Positions 34,006 through 45,741 of a stretch of DNA of 64,000 nucleotides are shown here, piece by piece (the first letter of the stretch is position 1; each line of letters begins with the position of its first letter). The notes below the pieces were generated by a model, which had not been told where the DNA came from, searched no databases, and saw only the letters and a program-made list of their open reading frames with translations. The DNA comes from Pelomonas sp. Root1444 (GTDB taxonomy: Bacteria > Pseudomonadota > Gammaproteobacteria > Burkholderiales > Burkholderiaceae_C): contig NZ_LMFP01000028.1 in NCBI RefSeq assembly GCF_001426885.1, positions 276,760 through 340,759 of the forward strand. The letters run 5' to 3'. Made by a program: the position numbers and the translations under genes.

Positions 34006-36051
34006 TCAAGCCCCGAGGAGCGACTTGAACTGGGGCTCGATGTAGGGCCACAGCTGCCAGGTCATCAGGCCGGTCACGCCGAGGATCATGACGAGCGCGT
34101 ACCAGTACAGATGGCCGGTCTGGACGCGACGCACCAGGCCGGCGATGCCGCCGACCGTGCGGGCTGAGCCATTGATGATGAGCCCGTCGATGAGGGCGCC
34201 ATCGCCGCCCTTCCACAGGCCGACGCCGATGGCGCGCGCCAGGCGGGCCAGGACGTTCTCGTTGAACCAGTCCATGAAGTACTTGTTCTCCAGGACGATG
34301 ATCAACGGGCGCAGCACCTTGGCCAGCGTCGCCGGGATGCTGGGCGCGACCATGTAGAAGACGTAGGCCGTCACGACACCGGCCAGGGCCAGCCAGAACG
34401 GCAGCGTGGTCAGGCCGTGCAGGGCCATTGCCGCGGCGCCATGGAACTCGTGCGCCAGTTCCTCCATCGCCGGATGGGCGTGCAGGTTGACGGTGATCGC
34501 GTCCTTCAGGAAGTCGCCGAACAGCATCGGCTGGATGGTCATGAAGCCGATGACGACCGAAGGGATGGCCAGCAGCACCAGCGGCACCCAGACGACGGCA
34601 GGCGACTCGTGCGGCGTGTGCGCATGCGAATCGTGGCCATGGTCATCGTCGTGATGATCATGCTCGCCCGGGAACGGCTTGTGGTGGAAGTGCTCCTTGC
34701 CATGGAAGACGAGGAAGTACATCCGGAACGAGTAGAAGGCCGTCACGAACACGCCCGCGATGACGGCGAAGTACGCGAAGCCCGCACCCGGCAGATGGCT
34801 GGCATGCACGGCCTCGATGATCGAGTCCTTGGAATAGAAGCCCGAGAACAGCGGCGTGCCGATCAGCGCGAGCGAACCCAGCAGCGACGTGATCCACGTG
34901 ATGGGCATGTACTTGCGCAGGCCGCCCATGTTGCGGATGTCCTGATCGTGGTGCATGCCGATGATGACGGAGCCCGCGCCGAGGAACAGCAGCGCCTTGA
35001 AGAAGGCGTGCGTCATCAGGTGGAAGACGGCGACCGAATACGCCGAAGCGCCCAGGGCCACCGTCATGTAGCCGAGCTGCGACAGCGTGGAGTACGCGAC
35101 GACGCGCTTGATGTCGTTCTGGATGATGCCCAGGAAGCCCATGAACAGCGCCGTGATCGCGCCGATCACCATGACGAAGTTCAGCGCGGTGTCGGACAGC
35201 TCGAACAGCGGCGACATGCGCGCCACCATGAAGATGCCGGCCGTCACCATCGTCGCCGCGTGGATCAGCGCGGAGATGGGCGTCGGGCCCTCCATCGAGT
35301 CCGGCAGCCAGACGTGCAGCGGGAACTGCGCCGACTTGCCCATCGCGCCGATGAACAGGCAGATGCAGGCGACGGTCAGAAGCGCCCAGTCGGTGCCGGG
35401 GAAGACCAGCTTGGACAGTTCGTCCGCCTTGGCAAAGGTCTCGGCGTAGTTGAGCGAACCGCCGAACGCCACCAGCAGGCCGATGCCGAGGATGAAGCCG
35501 AAGTCACCGACCCGGTTCACCAGGAAGGCCTTCATGTTGGCGAAGATGGCGCTCTGTTTTTTGTACCAGAAGCCGATCAGCAGGTAGGACACCAGGCCCA
35601 CCGCTTCCCAGCCGAAGAACAGCTGCAGCATGTTGTTGCTCATGACCAGCATCAGCATGCTGAACGTGAACAGCGAGATGTATGAGAAGAAGCGCTGGTA
35701 GCCGTCGTCCTCTTCCATGTAGCCGATGGTGTAGATGTGCACCATCAGCGACACGAAGGTCACGACGCACATCATCATGGCGGTCAGGCCATCGATGAGG
35801 AAGCCGACCTCCATCTTCAGCGGGCCGAGCACCATCCATTCGTAGATGGTCGCGTTGAAGCGCGCGCCGTCGACGGCGACGCTGTACAGCGTCTGCGCCG
35901 ACAGGATGAAGGCGATCAGCACGCCGAGGATGGTGACGATGTGCGAGCCGCGCCGGCCCACTGCCCGGCCGAAGAAGCCGGCCACGACGGCGCCCACCAG
36001 CGGCGCCAACGGCACCGCGAGCAGCGTGTTCTGGGAGAGTTGTGCAGGCAT
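34006..36051 (-). CDS. nuoL: NADH-quinone oxidoreductase subunit L
   Basis: Largest antiporter-like complex I subunit, 681 residues, with the long lateral helix at the C terminus expected of NuoL. Visible signatures are FFGWEAVGLVSYLLIGFWYK, KSAQFPLHVWLPDSMEGPTP, RVVAYSTLSQLGYMTVALGA and FYSKDSIIEAVHASHLPGAG. A His/Asp-rich loop near residues 475-495 (EHDHHDDDHGHDSHAHTP) is a local peculiarity and may bind metal or simply be a flexible linker. It starts 7 bp after nuoK. Confidence 0.98.
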   Translation of the reverse strand: MPAQLSQNTLLAVPLAPLVGAVVAGFFGRAVGRRGSHIVTILGVLIAFILSAQTLYSVAVDGARFNATIYEWMVLGPLKMEVGFLIDGLTAMMMCVVTFVSLMVHIYTIGYMEEDDGYQRFFSYISLFTFSMLMLVMSNNMLQLFFGWEAVGLVSYLLIGFWYKKQSAIFANMKAFLVNRVGDFGFILGIGLLVAFGGSLNYAETFAKADELSKLVFPGTDWALLTVACICLFIGAMGKSAQFPLHVWLPDSMEGPTPISALIHAATMVTAGIFMVARMSPLFELSDTALNFVMVIGAITALFMGFLGIIQNDIKRVVAYSTLSQLGYMTVALGASAYSVAVFHLMTHAFFKALLFLGAGSVIIGMHHDQDIRNMGGLRKYMPITWITSLLGSLALIGTPLFSGFYSKDSIIEAVHASHLPGAGFAYFAVIAGVFVTAFYSFRMYFLVFHGKEHFHHKPFPGEHDHHDDDHGHDSHAHTPHESPAVVWVPLVLLAIPSVVIGFMTIQPMLFGDFLKDAITVNLHAHPAMEELAHEFHGAAAMALHGLTTLPFWLALAGVVTAYVFYMVAPSIPATLAKVLRPLIIVLENKYFMDWFNENVLARLARAIGVGLWKGGDGALIDGLIINGSARTVGGIAGLVRRVQTGHLYWYALVMILGVTGLMTWQLWPYIEPQFKSLLGA

Positions 36052-36058
36052 CTTGTTC

Positions 36059-36388
36059 TTATCCCTTCAGCGCATCCAGCTCTTCGACGTTGATGCTGGC
36101 GCGGTTGCGGAACAGCACGACGAGGATGGCCAGGCCGATGGCCGACTCGGCCGCCGCGACGGTCAGGATGAAGAACACGAAGACCTGGCCCGCCATGTCG
36201 CCCAGGTAGTGCGAGAAGGCGACGAAGTTCAGGTTGACCGCCAGCAGCATCAGCTCGATGGCCATCAGCAGCACGATCAGGTTCTTGCGGTTCAGGAAGA
36301 TGCCGATCACCGACAGCGCGAACAACATCGCGCCCAGCGTCAGGAAGTGGCCCAGGGTCAAGCCACTCAGTCCAGCAATGCCGGTCAT
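36059..36388 (-). CDS. nuoK: NADH-quinone oxidoreductase subunit K
   Basis: Three-helix complex I membrane subunit of 109 residues. The conserved glutamates for proton transfer are seen in [20 protein letters not shown] and [20 protein letters not shown]. The N terminus is a few residues longer than usual because MTGIAGLSG precedes the typical [14 protein letters not shown]. The start overlaps the nuoJ stop by 4 bp. Confidence 0.97.
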   Translation of the reverse strand: MTGIAGLSGLTLGHFLTLGAMLFALSVIGIFLNRKNLIVLLMAIELMLLAVNLNFVAFSHYLGDMAGQVFVFFILTVAAAESAIGLAILVVLFRNRASINVEELDALKG

Positions 36389-37026
36389 GCCTGGCCTCCT
36401 TCGGTGGGTGCAGCAGGTTGCGTGGGCGCGCTGACGGTCGGCGCCATCTTGACGATCTTCAGGCGCTGGGCCTTGGTGACCTTGACCTGCTCGGACGCGT
36501 CCATGGCGCGTGAATCCTTGCGGCGGCGCAGAGTCAACGCGATGGCCGCGACGATGGCCACCAGCAACAGCACGGCGGCGATCTGCAGCGGATAGAGGTA
36601 ACTCGTGTAGATCTCGATGCCCAGCAGTTTCGTGTTGCCGAGCTTGAGCTGTTCGGCGGTGGCCACCGGCGCATCGGACAGCTGGTAGCCGCCCATCAGC
36701 ACGATGCCCATCTCAAATGCGATCAGCGCGCCGATGACGGCGGCGACGGGCAGGTGCTTCCAGAAGCCCTCACGCATGCTGTCCGTGTTCAGGTCCAGCA
36801 TCATGACGACGAACAGGAACAGCACCATGACGGCGCCGATGTAGACGAGCACCAGCGCAATCGCCAGGAACTCGGCCTTCAGCAGCATCCAGATGCAGGA
36901 CGCCGTGAAGAACGACAGGATCAGGAAAAGCGCGGCGTGCACGGTGCTGCGCGCCGTGATGACACGGAACGAGCTCACCAGCAGGATGCCGGAAAAGACG
37001 TAGAAGAGGATGGTCGTGATGTCCAT
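36385..37026 (-). CDS. nuoJ: NADH-quinone oxidoreductase subunit J
   Basis: Complex I membrane subunit of 213 residues, five helices, with the broken third helix signature [20 protein letters not shown]. The protein starts [20 protein letters not shown]; the open frame continues upstream but that part overlaps nuoI coding sequence. A Lys/Pro-rich tail after residue 175 is longer than in E. coli. A 53-bp gap separates it from nuoI. Confidence 0.96.
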   Translation of the reverse strand: MDITTILFYVFSGILLVSSFRVITARSTVHAALFLILSFFTASCIWMLLKAEFLAIALVLVYIGAVMVLFLFVVMMLDLNTDSMREGFWKHLPVAAVIGALIAFEMGIVLMGGYQLSDAPVATAEQLKLGNTKLLGIEIYTSYLYPLQIAAVLLLVAIVAAIALTLRRRKDSRAMDASEQVKVTKAQRLKIVKMAPTVSAPTQPAAPTEGGQA

Positions 37027-37079
37027 GCGTATCCAGGCCAGGCGGCTGGACCGTGCGTCGGCTGTGGCGCCGGCGACGA

Positions 37080-37568
37080 TCAGCGGTACTTGGCGTCCGC
37101 CTCCTTTTGGGCCGCGATTTGGGGCTCGTACTTGTCGCCAACGGCCAGCAGCATGTCCTTGGTGAAGTACAGGTCGCCGCGCTTTTCGCCGTGGTATTCG
37201 AAGATGCTCGTTTCGACGATGGAGTCCACCGGGCAGCTTTCTTCGCAGAAGCCGCAGAAGATGCACTTGGTCAGGTCGATGTCGTAGCGCGTCGTGCGGC
37301 GGCTGCCGTCGGCGCGCACGTCGCTCTCGATGGTGATGGCCATCGCGGGGCAAACGGCCTCGCACAGCTTGCAGGCGATGCAACGCTCTTCACCGTTCTC
37401 GTAGCGGCGCAACGCATGCAAGCCGCGGAAACGCGGGCTCAGCGGCGTCTTTTCCTCAGGGAACTGGACGGTGATATTGCGCGACAGGAAGTGCCGGCCG
37501 GTGAGCTTCATTCCCTTGAGCAGTTCCCAGAGGAAGAAGGTCTTCGCGAAATTCGTGATTGCAGTCAT
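37080..37568 (-). CDS. nuoI: NADH-quinone oxidoreductase subunit I
   Basis: Peripheral-arm iron-sulfur subunit of 162 residues with two complete 4Fe-4S motifs, [12 protein letters not shown] near residue 60 and [12 protein letters not shown] near residue 99, which hold clusters N6a and N6b on the way to quinone. ATG 37568 begins [20 protein letters not shown]; an upstream in-frame start at 37622 would overlap nuoH. It lies 10 bp after nuoH. Confidence 0.98.
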   Translation of the reverse strand: MTAITNFAKTFFLWELLKGMKLTGRHFLSRNITVQFPEEKTPLSPRFRGLHALRRYENGEERCIACKLCEAVCPAMAITIESDVRADGSRRTTRYDIDLTKCIFCGFCEESCPVDSIVETSIFEYHGEKRGDLYFTKDMLLAVGDKYEPQIAAQKEADAKYR

Positions 37569-37578
37569 GGTCGCCGCC

Positions 37579-38676
37579 TCACTTCCAGATGTTGAACGGC
37601 GTCTGCATCCAGGCACCGACAACGACCAGCCAGATCAGCGTGATGGGAATGAAGATCTTCCAGCCCAGACGCATGATCTGGTCGTAGCGGAAGCGTGGGA
37701 ACGTGGCGCGCACCCACAGGAACATCGTGACGACGACGAAGGTCTTGCCGAACAGCCACGCCCAGTTCCAGAACGCCATCGTGTGCTGGATGAAGGCCGG
37801 CGTCTCCATGCCGAACAGGCTCCAGGAGATGGGAGCGCTCCAGCCGCCCAGGAACATGACGACGGCCAGTGCCGACACCAGGATCATGTTGGCGTACTCG
37901 GCGAGGAAGAACATCGCGAAGGACATGCCCGAGTACTCGATCATGTGGCCGGCGACGATTTCCGACTCGCCTTCGACCACGTCGAACGGGTGGCGGTTGG
38001 TTTCGGCCAGGCCCGAGATGAAGTAGACGATGAAGATGGGGAACAGCGGCAGCCAGTTCCACGACAGCAGCGGCACGCCGTGTGACGCAAACCAGCCGCG
38101 CTCCTGCACCTGCACGACCTCGGTCATGTTCAGGCTGCCGGTCACCATCAGCACGACGACCAGCGCGAAGCCCATCGCGATCTCGTAGGAGACCATCTGC
38201 GCCGAGGCGCGCAGTGCGCCGAGGAAGGCGTACTTCGAGTTGGACGCCCAGCCGGCGATGATGACGCCGTAGACCTCCAGCGACGTGATCGCCATCAGGA
38301 ACAGCAGGCCGGCGTTGACGTTGGCGACCGCGGCGTCCGGGCCGAAGGGCACGACGGCCCAGGCCGCCAGCGCCGGCATGATGGTCATGACGGGGCCGAG
38401 GAAGAACAGGCCCTTGCTGGCGGCGGCGGGCTTGATGATCTCCTTGAAGATCAGTTTGACCGCGTCGGCGATGGGCGTCAGCAGGCCGAAGGGGCCCACG
38501 CGGTTAGGGCCCGGGCGGATCTGCGACCAGCCGATGGCCTTGCGCTCCCACAGCGTCAGGTAGGCGACGCAGAGCATCAGCGGCGCCACCACCGCGACGA
38601 TCTTCAGCAGGCTCCAGACCAGGGGCCACAGGCCACCCAGCAGCGAAGCGCCGTTTTGGTAGAGGGTGTCGATCAT
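37579..38676 (-). CDS. nuoH: NADH-quinone oxidoreductase subunit H
   Basis: Complex I membrane subunit of 365 residues forming much of the quinone chamber. Conserved segments are [56 protein letters not shown] and the final [20 protein letters not shown]. It lies 14 bp after nuoG. Confidence 0.98.
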   Translation of the reverse strand: MIDTLYQNGASLLGGLWPLVWSLLKIVAVVAPLMLCVAYLTLWERKAIGWSQIRPGPNRVGPFGLLTPIADAVKLIFKEIIKPAAASKGLFFLGPVMTIMPALAAWAVVPFGPDAAVANVNAGLLFLMAITSLEVYGVIIAGWASNSKYAFLGALRASAQMVSYEIAMGFALVVVLMVTGSLNMTEVVQVQERGWFASHGVPLLSWNWLPLFPIFIVYFISGLAETNRHPFDVVEGESEIVAGHMIEYSGMSFAMFFLAEYANMILVSALAVVMFLGGWSAPISWSLFGMETPAFIQHTMAFWNWAWLFGKTFVVVTMFLWVRATFPRFRYDQIMRLGWKIFIPITLIWLVVVGAWMQTPFNIWK

Positions 38677-38690
38677 TCTTGTGGGCTCCC

Positions 38691-40997
38691 TCAGACCTTG
38701 CTCAGCGTCAGCGTGCCGAAGGCAGCACCCAGCGCGGCGGTTTGCGGCAGGCCGGCGGGTACGCGGGCGACACCATCGGGCAGGCCGGCTTCAAGGCGGG
38801 CCGGCAGCTGGGCGGCGCCGCCGTCCTGCACGATGCGCACCTGGTCGCCGGCTGAAAGACCCAGCTGCTGCCAGAGGCCCGTCGGCAGGCCGACGACAGG
38901 CGCTTCACGGCCGTCGGCGGTGAGCTGCAATGGTGTCGAGTTGCGTACCAGCGCATCGGTCGCGTAGATCGGCAGGTTGGCGAAGCGCTCGACGCCTTCG
39001 GCGCGCGCGGCCATCTGCGGCACGGCCGTCGTCGCGTTGCTGAGCCGGCCGGTAAATTCACCGCCCAGCGCCTGTTCGCGCACCTGCTCGGAGCTGTCCT
39101 GGTCAAAGCCAGGGAGACCCAGCAGGTTGCCCAGCACGCGCAGCAGCTTCCAGCCCGGGCGGGTTTCCAGCAGCGGCCGAGCAACGCCGACGAAGCTCTG
39201 CAGGCGGCCCTCGGCGTTGACGAACGAGCCCGATGTCTCGGTGAAAGGCGCGATCGGCAGCAGCACGTCGGCGTACTCCACGCCGCTCTTGAACGGACTC
39301 ATGACCACGACCATCTCGGCGGCGCCCAGCGCCTTGGCGGCAGCGGCCGGGTTGGCCGCGTCGAGCAACGGGTCGGCGTTCAGCAGCAGCAAGGCCTTCA
39401 GCGACGTGCCACCCAGCATCTGGCCGGCATTCAGGCCGTCGCCCTGCGGTTGCGCCTTGACCAGTTGGGCACCGACCGTGTTGGCGGCGGCCGTCAGGTA
39501 GCCGATGCTCGCGCCGGTCTGCTGGGCAATCCACTGCGCCAGCGCCAACAGGCTGGAGGCCTGAGGATGCTCCGCCGCGGCATTGCCGAGCAACACGGCC
39601 TTGGCCCGGCCGGCGACCAGGCTTTCGGCGATGGCCTTGGCTGCGTCCGTTGCCGTGCCGGCCAGCGGTGCGCCCGGGCCGATCGCAGCAGCCACATCGG
39701 CCAGGGCTTGCACCCAGCCGGAAGGTGCGGCGGACAACGAAGCGCCGAGCGGCATCAGCCAGTCGTCGTGGTTGACGCCGACGCGGTGCACGACGGCGCC
39801 GCGGCGGGCTGCCGCGCGCAGCCGGGCGGCGAACAGCGGGTGATCCTTGCGCAGGCTGGAGCCGATGACGAGGGCGCGATCGAGTTCAGACAGGCTGGCG
39901 ATGCTGGCGCCCAGCCAACGCGCCTGGCCGGCGGGCGCGGCATTGCCGAAATCGCTGTGGCGCAGGCGGTGGTCGATGTTGTCGCTGCCCAGGCCGCGCA
40001 CGATCTGCGTCAGCAGGTGCAACTCTTCCACAGTGCTGTGCGCCGAGCCCAGCGCGCCGATCGCTGCCGGACCGTGGTCGTGGGCGATGGACTTGAGGCC
40101 GTTGGCGACATACTCCAGCGCCGTCGTCCAGTCGACCTGCTTCCAGGCGCCGCCCTGCTTGATCATGGGCGCCGTCAGGCGGGCGTCGCTGTTCAGGGCC
40201 TCATAGCTGAAGCGGTCACGGTCGGCGATCCAGCATTCGTTGACGGCCTCGTTCTCCAGCGGCACGACGCGCATCACCTGGTTGCCCTTGACCTGGACGA
40301 TCAGGTTGGCGCCGGTGGAGTCGTGCGGGCTGACGCTCTTGCGGCGCGACAGCTCCCACGTACGGGCGCTGTAGCGGAACGGCTTGCTGGTCAGCGCGCC
40401 GACCGGGCACAGGTCGATCATGTTGCCGGACAACTCGGAGTCCACCGTGCGGCCGACGAAGGTCTGGATCTCGCTGTGCTCGCCGCGGTGGGCCATGCCC
40501 AGTTCCATGACGCCGGCGATCTCCTGGCCGAAGCGCACGCAGCGGGTGCAGTGGATGCAACGGCTCATCTCTTCCATCGAGATCAGCGGGCCGACGTTCT
40601 TGTGGAAGACGACGCGCTTTTCTTCGGTGTAGCGGCTCTTGCTCGCACCGTAGCCGACCGCGAGGTCCTGCAGCTGGCACTCGCCCCCCTGGTCGCAGAT
40701 GGGGCAGTCCAGCGGGTGGTTGATCAGCAGGAATTCCATGACGCCCTGCTGAGCCTTGATCGCCTTGTCGCTCTTGGTGCGGACGATCATGCCCTGCGTG
40801 ACCGGGGTCGCGCAGGCCGGCATGGGCTTGGGCGCCTTCTCCACGTCCACCAGGCACATGCGGCAGTTGGCCGCAATGCTCAGCTTCTTGTGGTAGCAGA
40901 AGTGCGGGATGTAGGTGCCGGCCTTCTCGGCGGCATGCATGACCATGCTGCCTTCCTGGACCGAGACCTTCTGACCGTCGAGTTCGATTTCAACCAT
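38691..40997 (-). CDS. nuoG: NADH-quinone oxidoreductase subunit G
   Basis: Peripheral-arm subunit of 768 residues with a chain of clusters. The N-terminal 2Fe-2S ligands are C34, C45, C48 and C62. The next site is [17 protein letters not shown], then [20 protein letters not shown]. The rest is a molybdopterin-oxidoreductase-like fold without cofactor, which drifts toward low conservation at the C terminus. It lies 20 bp after nuoF. Confidence 0.97.
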   Translation of the reverse strand: MVEIELDGQKVSVQEGSMVMHAAEKAGTYIPHFCYHKKLSIAANCRMCLVDVEKAPKPMPACATPVTQGMIVRTKSDKAIKAQQGVMEFLLINHPLDCPICDQGGECQLQDLAVGYGASKSRYTEEKRVVFHKNVGPLISMEEMSRCIHCTRCVRFGQEIAGVMELGMAHRGEHSEIQTFVGRTVDSELSGNMIDLCPVGALTSKPFRYSARTWELSRRKSVSPHDSTGANLIVQVKGNQVMRVVPLENEAVNECWIADRDRFSYEALNSDARLTAPMIKQGGAWKQVDWTTALEYVANGLKSIAHDHGPAAIGALGSAHSTVEELHLLTQIVRGLGSDNIDHRLRHSDFGNAAPAGQARWLGASIASLSELDRALVIGSSLRKDHPLFAARLRAAARRGAVVHRVGVNHDDWLMPLGASLSAAPSGWVQALADVAAAIGPGAPLAGTATDAAKAIAESLVAGRAKAVLLGNAAAEHPQASSLLALAQWIAQQTGASIGYLTAAANTVGAQLVKAQPQGDGLNAGQMLGGTSLKALLLLNADPLLDAANPAAAAKALGAAEMVVVMSPFKSGVEYADVLLPIAPFTETSGSFVNAEGRLQSFVGVARPLLETRPGWKLLRVLGNLLGLPGFDQDSSEQVREQALGGEFTGRLSNATTAVPQMAARAEGVERFANLPIYATDALVRNSTPLQLTADGREAPVVGLPTGLWQQLGLSAGDQVRIVQDGGAAQLPARLEAGLPDGVARVPAGLPQTAALGAAFGTLTLSKV

Positions 40998-41017
40998 GGT
41001 GGTGTTTCTCTAGGCGC

Positions 41018-42358
41018 TCAGGTCGGAGCCACCAGGGGCTTCTTGTGTTCAATCAAGTGCACGAACTCGTGCTTGAAGTGCTTGATCATGGCGCGCACGG
41101 GCATCGCGGCAGCGTCGCCCAACGCGCAGATCGTGCGGCCTTGGATGTTGTCGGCCACCGAGTTCAGCAGGTCGATGTCCTCGGCCCTGCCCTCGCCGTG
41201 ATAGATGCGTTCCAGCACGCGGTGCATCCAGCCCGTGCCTTCGCGGCAAGGCGTGCACTGGCCGCAGGATTCGTGGGCGTAGAAGTAGGACAGGCGCAGC
41301 AGGCTCTGCACCATGCAGCGCGAGTCGTCGATGACGATGACGGCGCCCGAGCCCAGCATGGAGCCGGCCTTGGCGATGGAGTCGTAGTCCATCGTGCACT
41401 GCATCATCACTTCGGCCGGCAGCACCGGGGCCGACGAGCCACCGGGGATGACGGCCTTGAGCTTGCGACCCTTGCGCACGCCACCGGCCATCTCCAGCAG
41501 CACCGAGAACGGCGTGCCCAGCGGGATCTCGAAGTTGCCTGGCTTCTCGACGTCGCCCGACACCGAGAACAGCTTGGTGCCGCCGTTGTTGGGCTTGCCG
41601 ATCTCCAGGTAGGCCTGGCCGCCGTTGCGGATGATCCAGGGCACCGCAGCAAACGTCTCGGTGTTGTTGATGGTGGTGGGCTTGCCGTACAGGCCGAAGC
41701 TGGCCGGGAACGGCGGCTTGAAGCGGGGTTGACCCTTCTTGCCTTCCAGCGATTCCAGCAGCGCGGTTTCCTCGCCGCAGATGTAGGCGCCGAAGCCATG
41801 ATGGGCATGCAGCTGGAAATTGAAGCCGCTGCCCATGATGCCGTTGCCGAGATAGCCGGCGGCGCGGGCTTCTTCCAGGGCGGCCTCGAAGCGCTCGTAG
41901 ACCTCGAAGATCTCGCCGTGGATGTAGTTGTAGCCTACCGTGATGCCCATCGCGTAGGCGGCGATGGCCATGCCCTCGATGACCTGATGCGGGTTGAACA
42001 TCAGGATGTCGCGGTCCTTGCAGGTGCCCGGCTCGCCTTCGTCGGAGTTGCAGACGAGGTACTTCTGGCCCGGGAACTGGCGCGGCATGAAGCTCCACTT
42101 CAGGCCGGTCGGGAAGCCGGCGCCGCCGCGGCCGCGCAGGGCCGAGGTCTTCACTTCGGCGATGACCTGGTCAGGCGTCAGGCCCTCGCCGCCGTCGGCG
42201 GCCAGGATCTTCTTCAGCGCTGCGTAACCGCCGCGGGCTTCGTAGTCCTTGATCGACCAGTTCTTGCCGTCCAGGTCCGCGTAGATCTGCGGGCTGATGT
42301 GGCGGCCATGGAAGCAGGTCTCGGCGCCGGTGCTTTGGAATTTGGAAAGGTCCAGCAT
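41018..42358 (-). CDS. nuoF: NADH-quinone oxidoreductase subunit F
   Basis: NADH- and FMN-binding subunit of 446 residues. The glycine-rich FMN/NADH site is [20 protein letters not shown] near residue 75, [20 protein letters not shown] contributes to the NADH pocket and [20 protein letters not shown] holds the N3 4Fe-4S cluster. It lies 8 bp after nuoE. Confidence 0.98.
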   Translation of the reverse strand: MLDLSKFQSTGAETCFHGRHISPQIYADLDGKNWSIKDYEARGGYAALKKILAADGGEGLTPDQVIAEVKTSALRGRGGAGFPTGLKWSFMPRQFPGQKYLVCNSDEGEPGTCKDRDILMFNPHQVIEGMAIAAYAMGITVGYNYIHGEIFEVYERFEAALEEARAAGYLGNGIMGSGFNFQLHAHHGFGAYICGEETALLESLEGKKGQPRFKPPFPASFGLYGKPTTINNTETFAAVPWIIRNGGQAYLEIGKPNNGGTKLFSVSGDVEKPGNFEIPLGTPFSVLLEMAGGVRKGRKLKAVIPGGSSAPVLPAEVMMQCTMDYDSIAKAGSMLGSGAVIVIDDSRCMVQSLLRLSYFYAHESCGQCTPCREGTGWMHRVLERIYHGEGRAEDIDLLNSVADNIQGRTICALGDAAAMPVRAMIKHFKHEFVHLIEHKKPLVAPT

Positions 42359-42366
42359 CGTCTTCC

Positions 42367-42867
42367 TCAGGCCTTGGCAGCTTCGGCGCGCAGCACGTCG
42401 ACCAGCTCATCGAGGCGCTCGGTCGTCATGAAGCTGCACATCTGGCGGTCATTGACGAGCATCACCGGCGAGTCGGCGCAGGCGCCCAGGCATTCGCTTT
42501 TCTGCACGGTGAACAGGCCGTCGGCCGTCGTGCCGCCCTGCTCGATGCCGAGCTTGCTGCACAGATGGTCCAGCGCGTTCTGGCCGTCGCGCAACTGGCA
42601 AGGCAGATTCGCGCAAACGCTCAGCTTGAACTTGCCGACCGGACGCTGGTTGTACATGTTGTAGAAGGTCGTCACCTCGTACACGGCGATGGGCGGCATG
42701 CCGAGATGCGCGGCGATCGCGTCTTCCGCGGCGCGCGGCACGAAGCCTTCTTCCTGCTGCACGATGGCCAGGCAGGCCATCACGGCGGATTGGCGCTGCT
42801 CGAAGGGGTACTTGGCGACCTCGCGGTCAAAACGCGCGCGGGTGGCGTCAGAGAGTTGGTAGCTCAT
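42367..42867 (-). CDS. nuoE: NADH-quinone oxidoreductase subunit E
   Basis: Thioredoxin-like 2Fe-2S subunit of 166 residues (cluster N1a). Ligand cysteines are in [10 protein letters not shown] and [13 protein letters not shown]. The family block [20 protein letters not shown] is present. Its first codon overlaps the nuoD stop by 4 bp. Confidence 0.97.
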   Translation of the reverse strand: MSYQLSDATRARFDREVAKYPFEQRQSAVMACLAIVQQEEGFVPRAAEDAIAAHLGMPPIAVYEVTTFYNMYNQRPVGKFKLSVCANLPCQLRDGQNALDHLCSKLGIEQGGTTADGLFTVQKSECLGACADSPVMLVNDRQMCSFMTTERLDELVDVLRAEAAKA

Positions 42868-44117
42868 CGATCAATCTCGCCGAACACGATGTCCATGGTG
42901 CCGATGATGGCGACGGCGTCCGCGATCATGTGACCGCGGCCCATCTCGTCGAGTGCCGCGAGGTGCGGGAAGCCGGGCGCGCGGATCTTGAGGCGATAGG
43001 GCTTGTTGGCGCCATCGCTGACCATGTAGATGCCGAACTCGCCCTTGGGGTGCTCGACGGCTGCATAGGCCTCGCCTTCGGGCACGTGGAAGCCTTCGGT
43101 GAAAAGCTTGAAGTGGTGGATCAGCTCTTCCATGCTGGACTTCATGTCCACGCGCGAAGGCGGCGCCACCTTGTGGTTGTCCGTGATGACCGGGCCCTGG
43201 TTGGCCTTGAGCCAGGCCACGCACTGCTCGACGATGCGGCAGGACTGGCGCATTTCCTCGACGCGCACGACATAGCGGTCATAGGTGTCGCCGTTGGTGC
43301 CGATGGGCACGTCGAAGTCCATGCGGTCGTAGACGTCGTAAGGCTGCTTCTTGCGCAGGTCCCAGGCGATGCCGGAGCCGCGCAGCATCGGGCCGGAGAA
43401 GCCCAGGTTCAGCGCACGCTCCGGCGAGACGACGCCGATGCCGACGGTGCGCTGCTTCCAGATGCGGTTGTCCGTCAACAGCGTCTCGTAATCGTCGACG
43501 TTCTTCGGGAAGCGCTTGCAGAAGTCCTCGATGAAATCCAGCAGCGAGCCGCTGCGGTTCTCATTGAGCTGCGCGATGGTCTTCGCGTTCTTGATCTTGC
43601 TGACTTGGTACTGCGGCATGCTACCCGGCAGGTCGCGGTAGACGCCGCCCGGACGGAAGTAGGCCGCGTGCATGCGCGCACCCGACACCGCCTCGTACAT
43701 GTCGAAGATGTCCTCACGCTCGCGGAAGCAGTAGATGAGGATGTTCATCGCGCCGCAGTCCAGGCCGTGCGCGCCCAGCCACAGCAGGTGGTTCAGGATG
43801 CGGGTCAGCTCGCCGAACATCACGCGGATGTACTGGGCGCGGATAGGCACTTCCAGGCCGAGCATCTTCTCGATGGCCAGGCAGTAGGCATGCTCGTTGG
43901 ACATCATCGACACGTAGTCGAGGCGGTCCATGTAGGGCAGCGACTGGATGTAGGTCTTCTGCTCGGCGAGCTTCTCGGTCGCGCGGTGCAGCAGGCCGAT
44001 ATGCGGGTCGGCGCGCTGAATGACTTCGCCGTCCAGCTCGAGCACCAGGCGCAGCACGCCGTGGGCGGCCGGATGCTGGGGACCGAAGTTCAGCGTGTAG
44101 TTCTTGATTTCTGCCAT
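42864..44117 (-). CDS. nuoD: NADH-quinone oxidoreductase subunit D
   Basis: Quinone-site subunit of 417 residues derived from a hydrogenase large subunit. It starts [20 protein letters not shown] with the quinone-binding histidine, includes [20 protein letters not shown] and ends in the family-typical [12 protein letters not shown]. The separate nuoC and nuoD genes follow the betaproteobacterial layout, not the fused nuoCD of enterobacteria. It lies 11 bp after nuoC. Confidence 0.98.
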   Translation of the reverse strand: MAEIKNYTLNFGPQHPAAHGVLRLVLELDGEVIQRADPHIGLLHRATEKLAEQKTYIQSLPYMDRLDYVSMMSNEHAYCLAIEKMLGLEVPIRAQYIRVMFGELTRILNHLLWLGAHGLDCGAMNILIYCFREREDIFDMYEAVSGARMHAAYFRPGGVYRDLPGSMPQYQVSKIKNAKTIAQLNENRSGSLLDFIEDFCKRFPKNVDDYETLLTDNRIWKQRTVGIGVVSPERALNLGFSGPMLRGSGIAWDLRKKQPYDVYDRMDFDVPIGTNGDTYDRYVVRVEEMRQSCRIVEQCVAWLKANQGPVITDNHKVAPPSRVDMKSSMEELIHHFKLFTEGFHVPEGEAYAAVEHPKGEFGIYMVSDGANKPYRLKIRAPGFPHLAALDEMGRGHMIADAVAIIGTMDIVFGEIDR

Positions 44118-44128
44118 GGCTTACAGAC

Positions 44129-44725
44129 TCAAAGGCCGCCGTACTTGTCTTCGCGAATGATGCGCGGCGTGATCTCGCGCGGCTCGATGGTCACCGGCTG
44201 GTAGATGACACGCTTCTGCTCAGCGTCGTAGCGCATCTCGACATGGCCCGACACCGGGAAGTCCTTGCGCATCGGGTGGCCGATGAAGCCATAGTCGGTC
44301 AGGATGCGGCGCAGATCGTCATGGCCATCAAAGATGACACCGTACATGTCGAAGGCCTCGCGCTCGAACCAGTTGGCCGAGCTCCACACCGGTGTGACCG
44401 ACGCCACGCTGGGGAAGTCGTCGTCGGTGGCAAACACCTTCAGGCGCAGGCGCCAGTTCTTGGTGATCGAAAGCAGGTGGCTGACGATCGCGTAGCGCGG
44501 GCCTTCGTAGCCGCCGTTGCCGAAGTCGCTGTAGTCGACGCCGCACAGGTCGATCAACTGCTCGAGCTTCAGCTCGGGGTGGTCACGCAGCGTGGTCGCC
44601 ACGTCGAGGTAGTCGGCGGCGCGCACAGTCAGCGTCAGTTCACCCAGCGCGTTCTTCAGATCGACGACGCGATCACCGAGGACGGCGCCAATTTGCTGGG
44701 CCAGGGTTTCGAGATTCAGGCTCAT
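44129..44725 (-). CDS. nuoC: NADH-quinone oxidoreductase subunit C
   Basis: Peripheral-arm subunit of 198 residues, the 30-kDa type. The conserved [40 protein letters not shown] and [20 protein letters not shown] are present. ATG 44725 begins [20 protein letters not shown]; an earlier in-frame start would overlap nuoB. The gap to nuoB is 10 bp. Confidence 0.97.
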   Translation of the reverse strand: MSLNLETLAQQIGAVLGDRVVDLKNALGELTLTVRAADYLDVATTLRDHPELKLEQLIDLCGVDYSDFGNGGYEGPRYAIVSHLLSITKNWRLRLKVFATDDDFPSVASVTPVWSSANWFEREAFDMYGVIFDGHDDLRRILTDYGFIGHPMRKDFPVSGHVEMRYDAEQKRVIYQPVTIEPREITPRIIREDKYGGL

Positions 44726-44735
44726 ACCTTGGCAC

Positions 44736-45212
44736 TCAGCGGGCAATGGTGTTTTCGCGGCGGATCTTGGCCTGCAACTGCAGGATGCCGTACAGCAGCG
44801 CCTCGGCCGTCGGCGGGCAGCCGGGCACGTAGACGTCCACCGGCACGATGCGGTCGCAGCCGCGCACGACGGAGTAGCTGTAGTGGTAGTAGCCGCCGCC
44901 GTTGGCGCAGGAGCCCATCGAGAGCACCCAGCGCGGCTCGGCCATCTGGTCGTAGACCTTGCGCAAGGCCGGCGCCATCTTGTTGCACAGCGTGCCGGCC
45001 ACGATCATCAGGTCGGACTGGCGCGGGCTCGGACGGAACAGCATGCCGAAGCGGTCGATGTCGTAGCGGGCCGCGCCCGCATGCATCATTTCCACGGCGC
45101 AACAGGCCAGGCCGAAGGTCATCGGCCAGAGGGAGCCGGTCTTGGACCAGTTGATGAGCTTGTCGACCGAGGTCGTGACAAAGCCCTCTTTCAGGACGCC
45201 TTCAATACCCAT
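44736..45212 (-). CDS. nuoB: NADH-quinone oxidoreductase subunit B
   Basis: Subunit of 158 residues carrying the terminal N2 4Fe-4S cluster that reduces quinone. The paired cysteines C37-C38 in [14 protein letters not shown], the cysteine in [17 protein letters not shown] and the last in [15 protein letters not shown] are all in place. It lies 33 bp after nuoA. Confidence 0.98.
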   Translation of the reverse strand: MGIEGVLKEGFVTTSVDKLINWSKTGSLWPMTFGLACCAVEMMHAGAARYDIDRFGMLFRPSPRQSDLMIVAGTLCNKMAPALRKVYDQMAEPRWVLSMGSCANGGGYYHYSYSVVRGCDRIVPVDVYVPGCPPTAEALLYGILQLQAKIRRENTIAR

Positions 45213-45245
45213 TTCGAATTCCCAGCGTGTGTGGCGTGGCGCTTC

Positions 45246-45605
45246 TTATTCCCAATCCAGGGCGCCTTTTTTCCATTCGTAGGCAAAGCCGACGACCAGA
45301 ATGCCGAGGAAGATCATCATCGCCCAGAAGCCCGTCGCGCCGATTTCCTTGAGCGCCACGGCCCAAGGGAACAGGAAGGCAATTTCCAGGTCGAAAAGAA
45401 TGAACAGGATGGCGACGAGGTAGTAGCGCACGTCGAATTTCATGCGCGCGTCTTCAAACGCCTCGAAGCCGCATTCGTAGGGGGAGTTCTTCGCCGCGTC
45501 GGGCCGGTTCGGACCGAGCAGTGCGCCCAGGATCTGGGGAGCAATCCCGACCACTGCGCCAACCAAGATGAAGAGGATGACGGGCAAGTATTGATCGAGA
45601 TTCAT
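45246..45605 (-). CDS. nuoA: NADH-quinone oxidoreductase subunit A
   Basis: Three-helix membrane subunit of 119 residues and first gene of the complex I operon. The signature [20 protein letters not shown] and the acidic [20 protein letters not shown] are diagnostic. No convincing sigma-70 promoter is seen in the 220 bp between the tRNA gene and this start, so nuo may share a transcript with tRNA-Leu and secG or use an unusual promoter. Confidence 0.98.
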   Translation of the reverse strand: MNLDQYLPVILFILVGAVVGIAPQILGALLGPNRPDAAKNSPYECGFEAFEDARMKFDVRYYLVAILFILFDLEIAFLFPWAVALKEIGATGFWAMMIFLGILVVGFAYEWKKGALDWE

Positions 45606-45741
45606 TTGCGCCTTCTCTGGTCGACTAAAACGTCTTCGTCAACGCAGCCGCTGTACCAGCCGACCACAAAAGCAAACAGGCGCGCCACCAGCGAATCGAA
45701 TGATGTCGCTCGCGGATCGCGCCCGCCTTGAACCCAGCTTG

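Noticed and set aside
45606-45640. TTGACG plus an inverted GTTGAC/GTCGAC near nuoA as promoter or IscR site
   Set aside because: No -10 at a proper distance and the arms match imperfectly; too weak to call.
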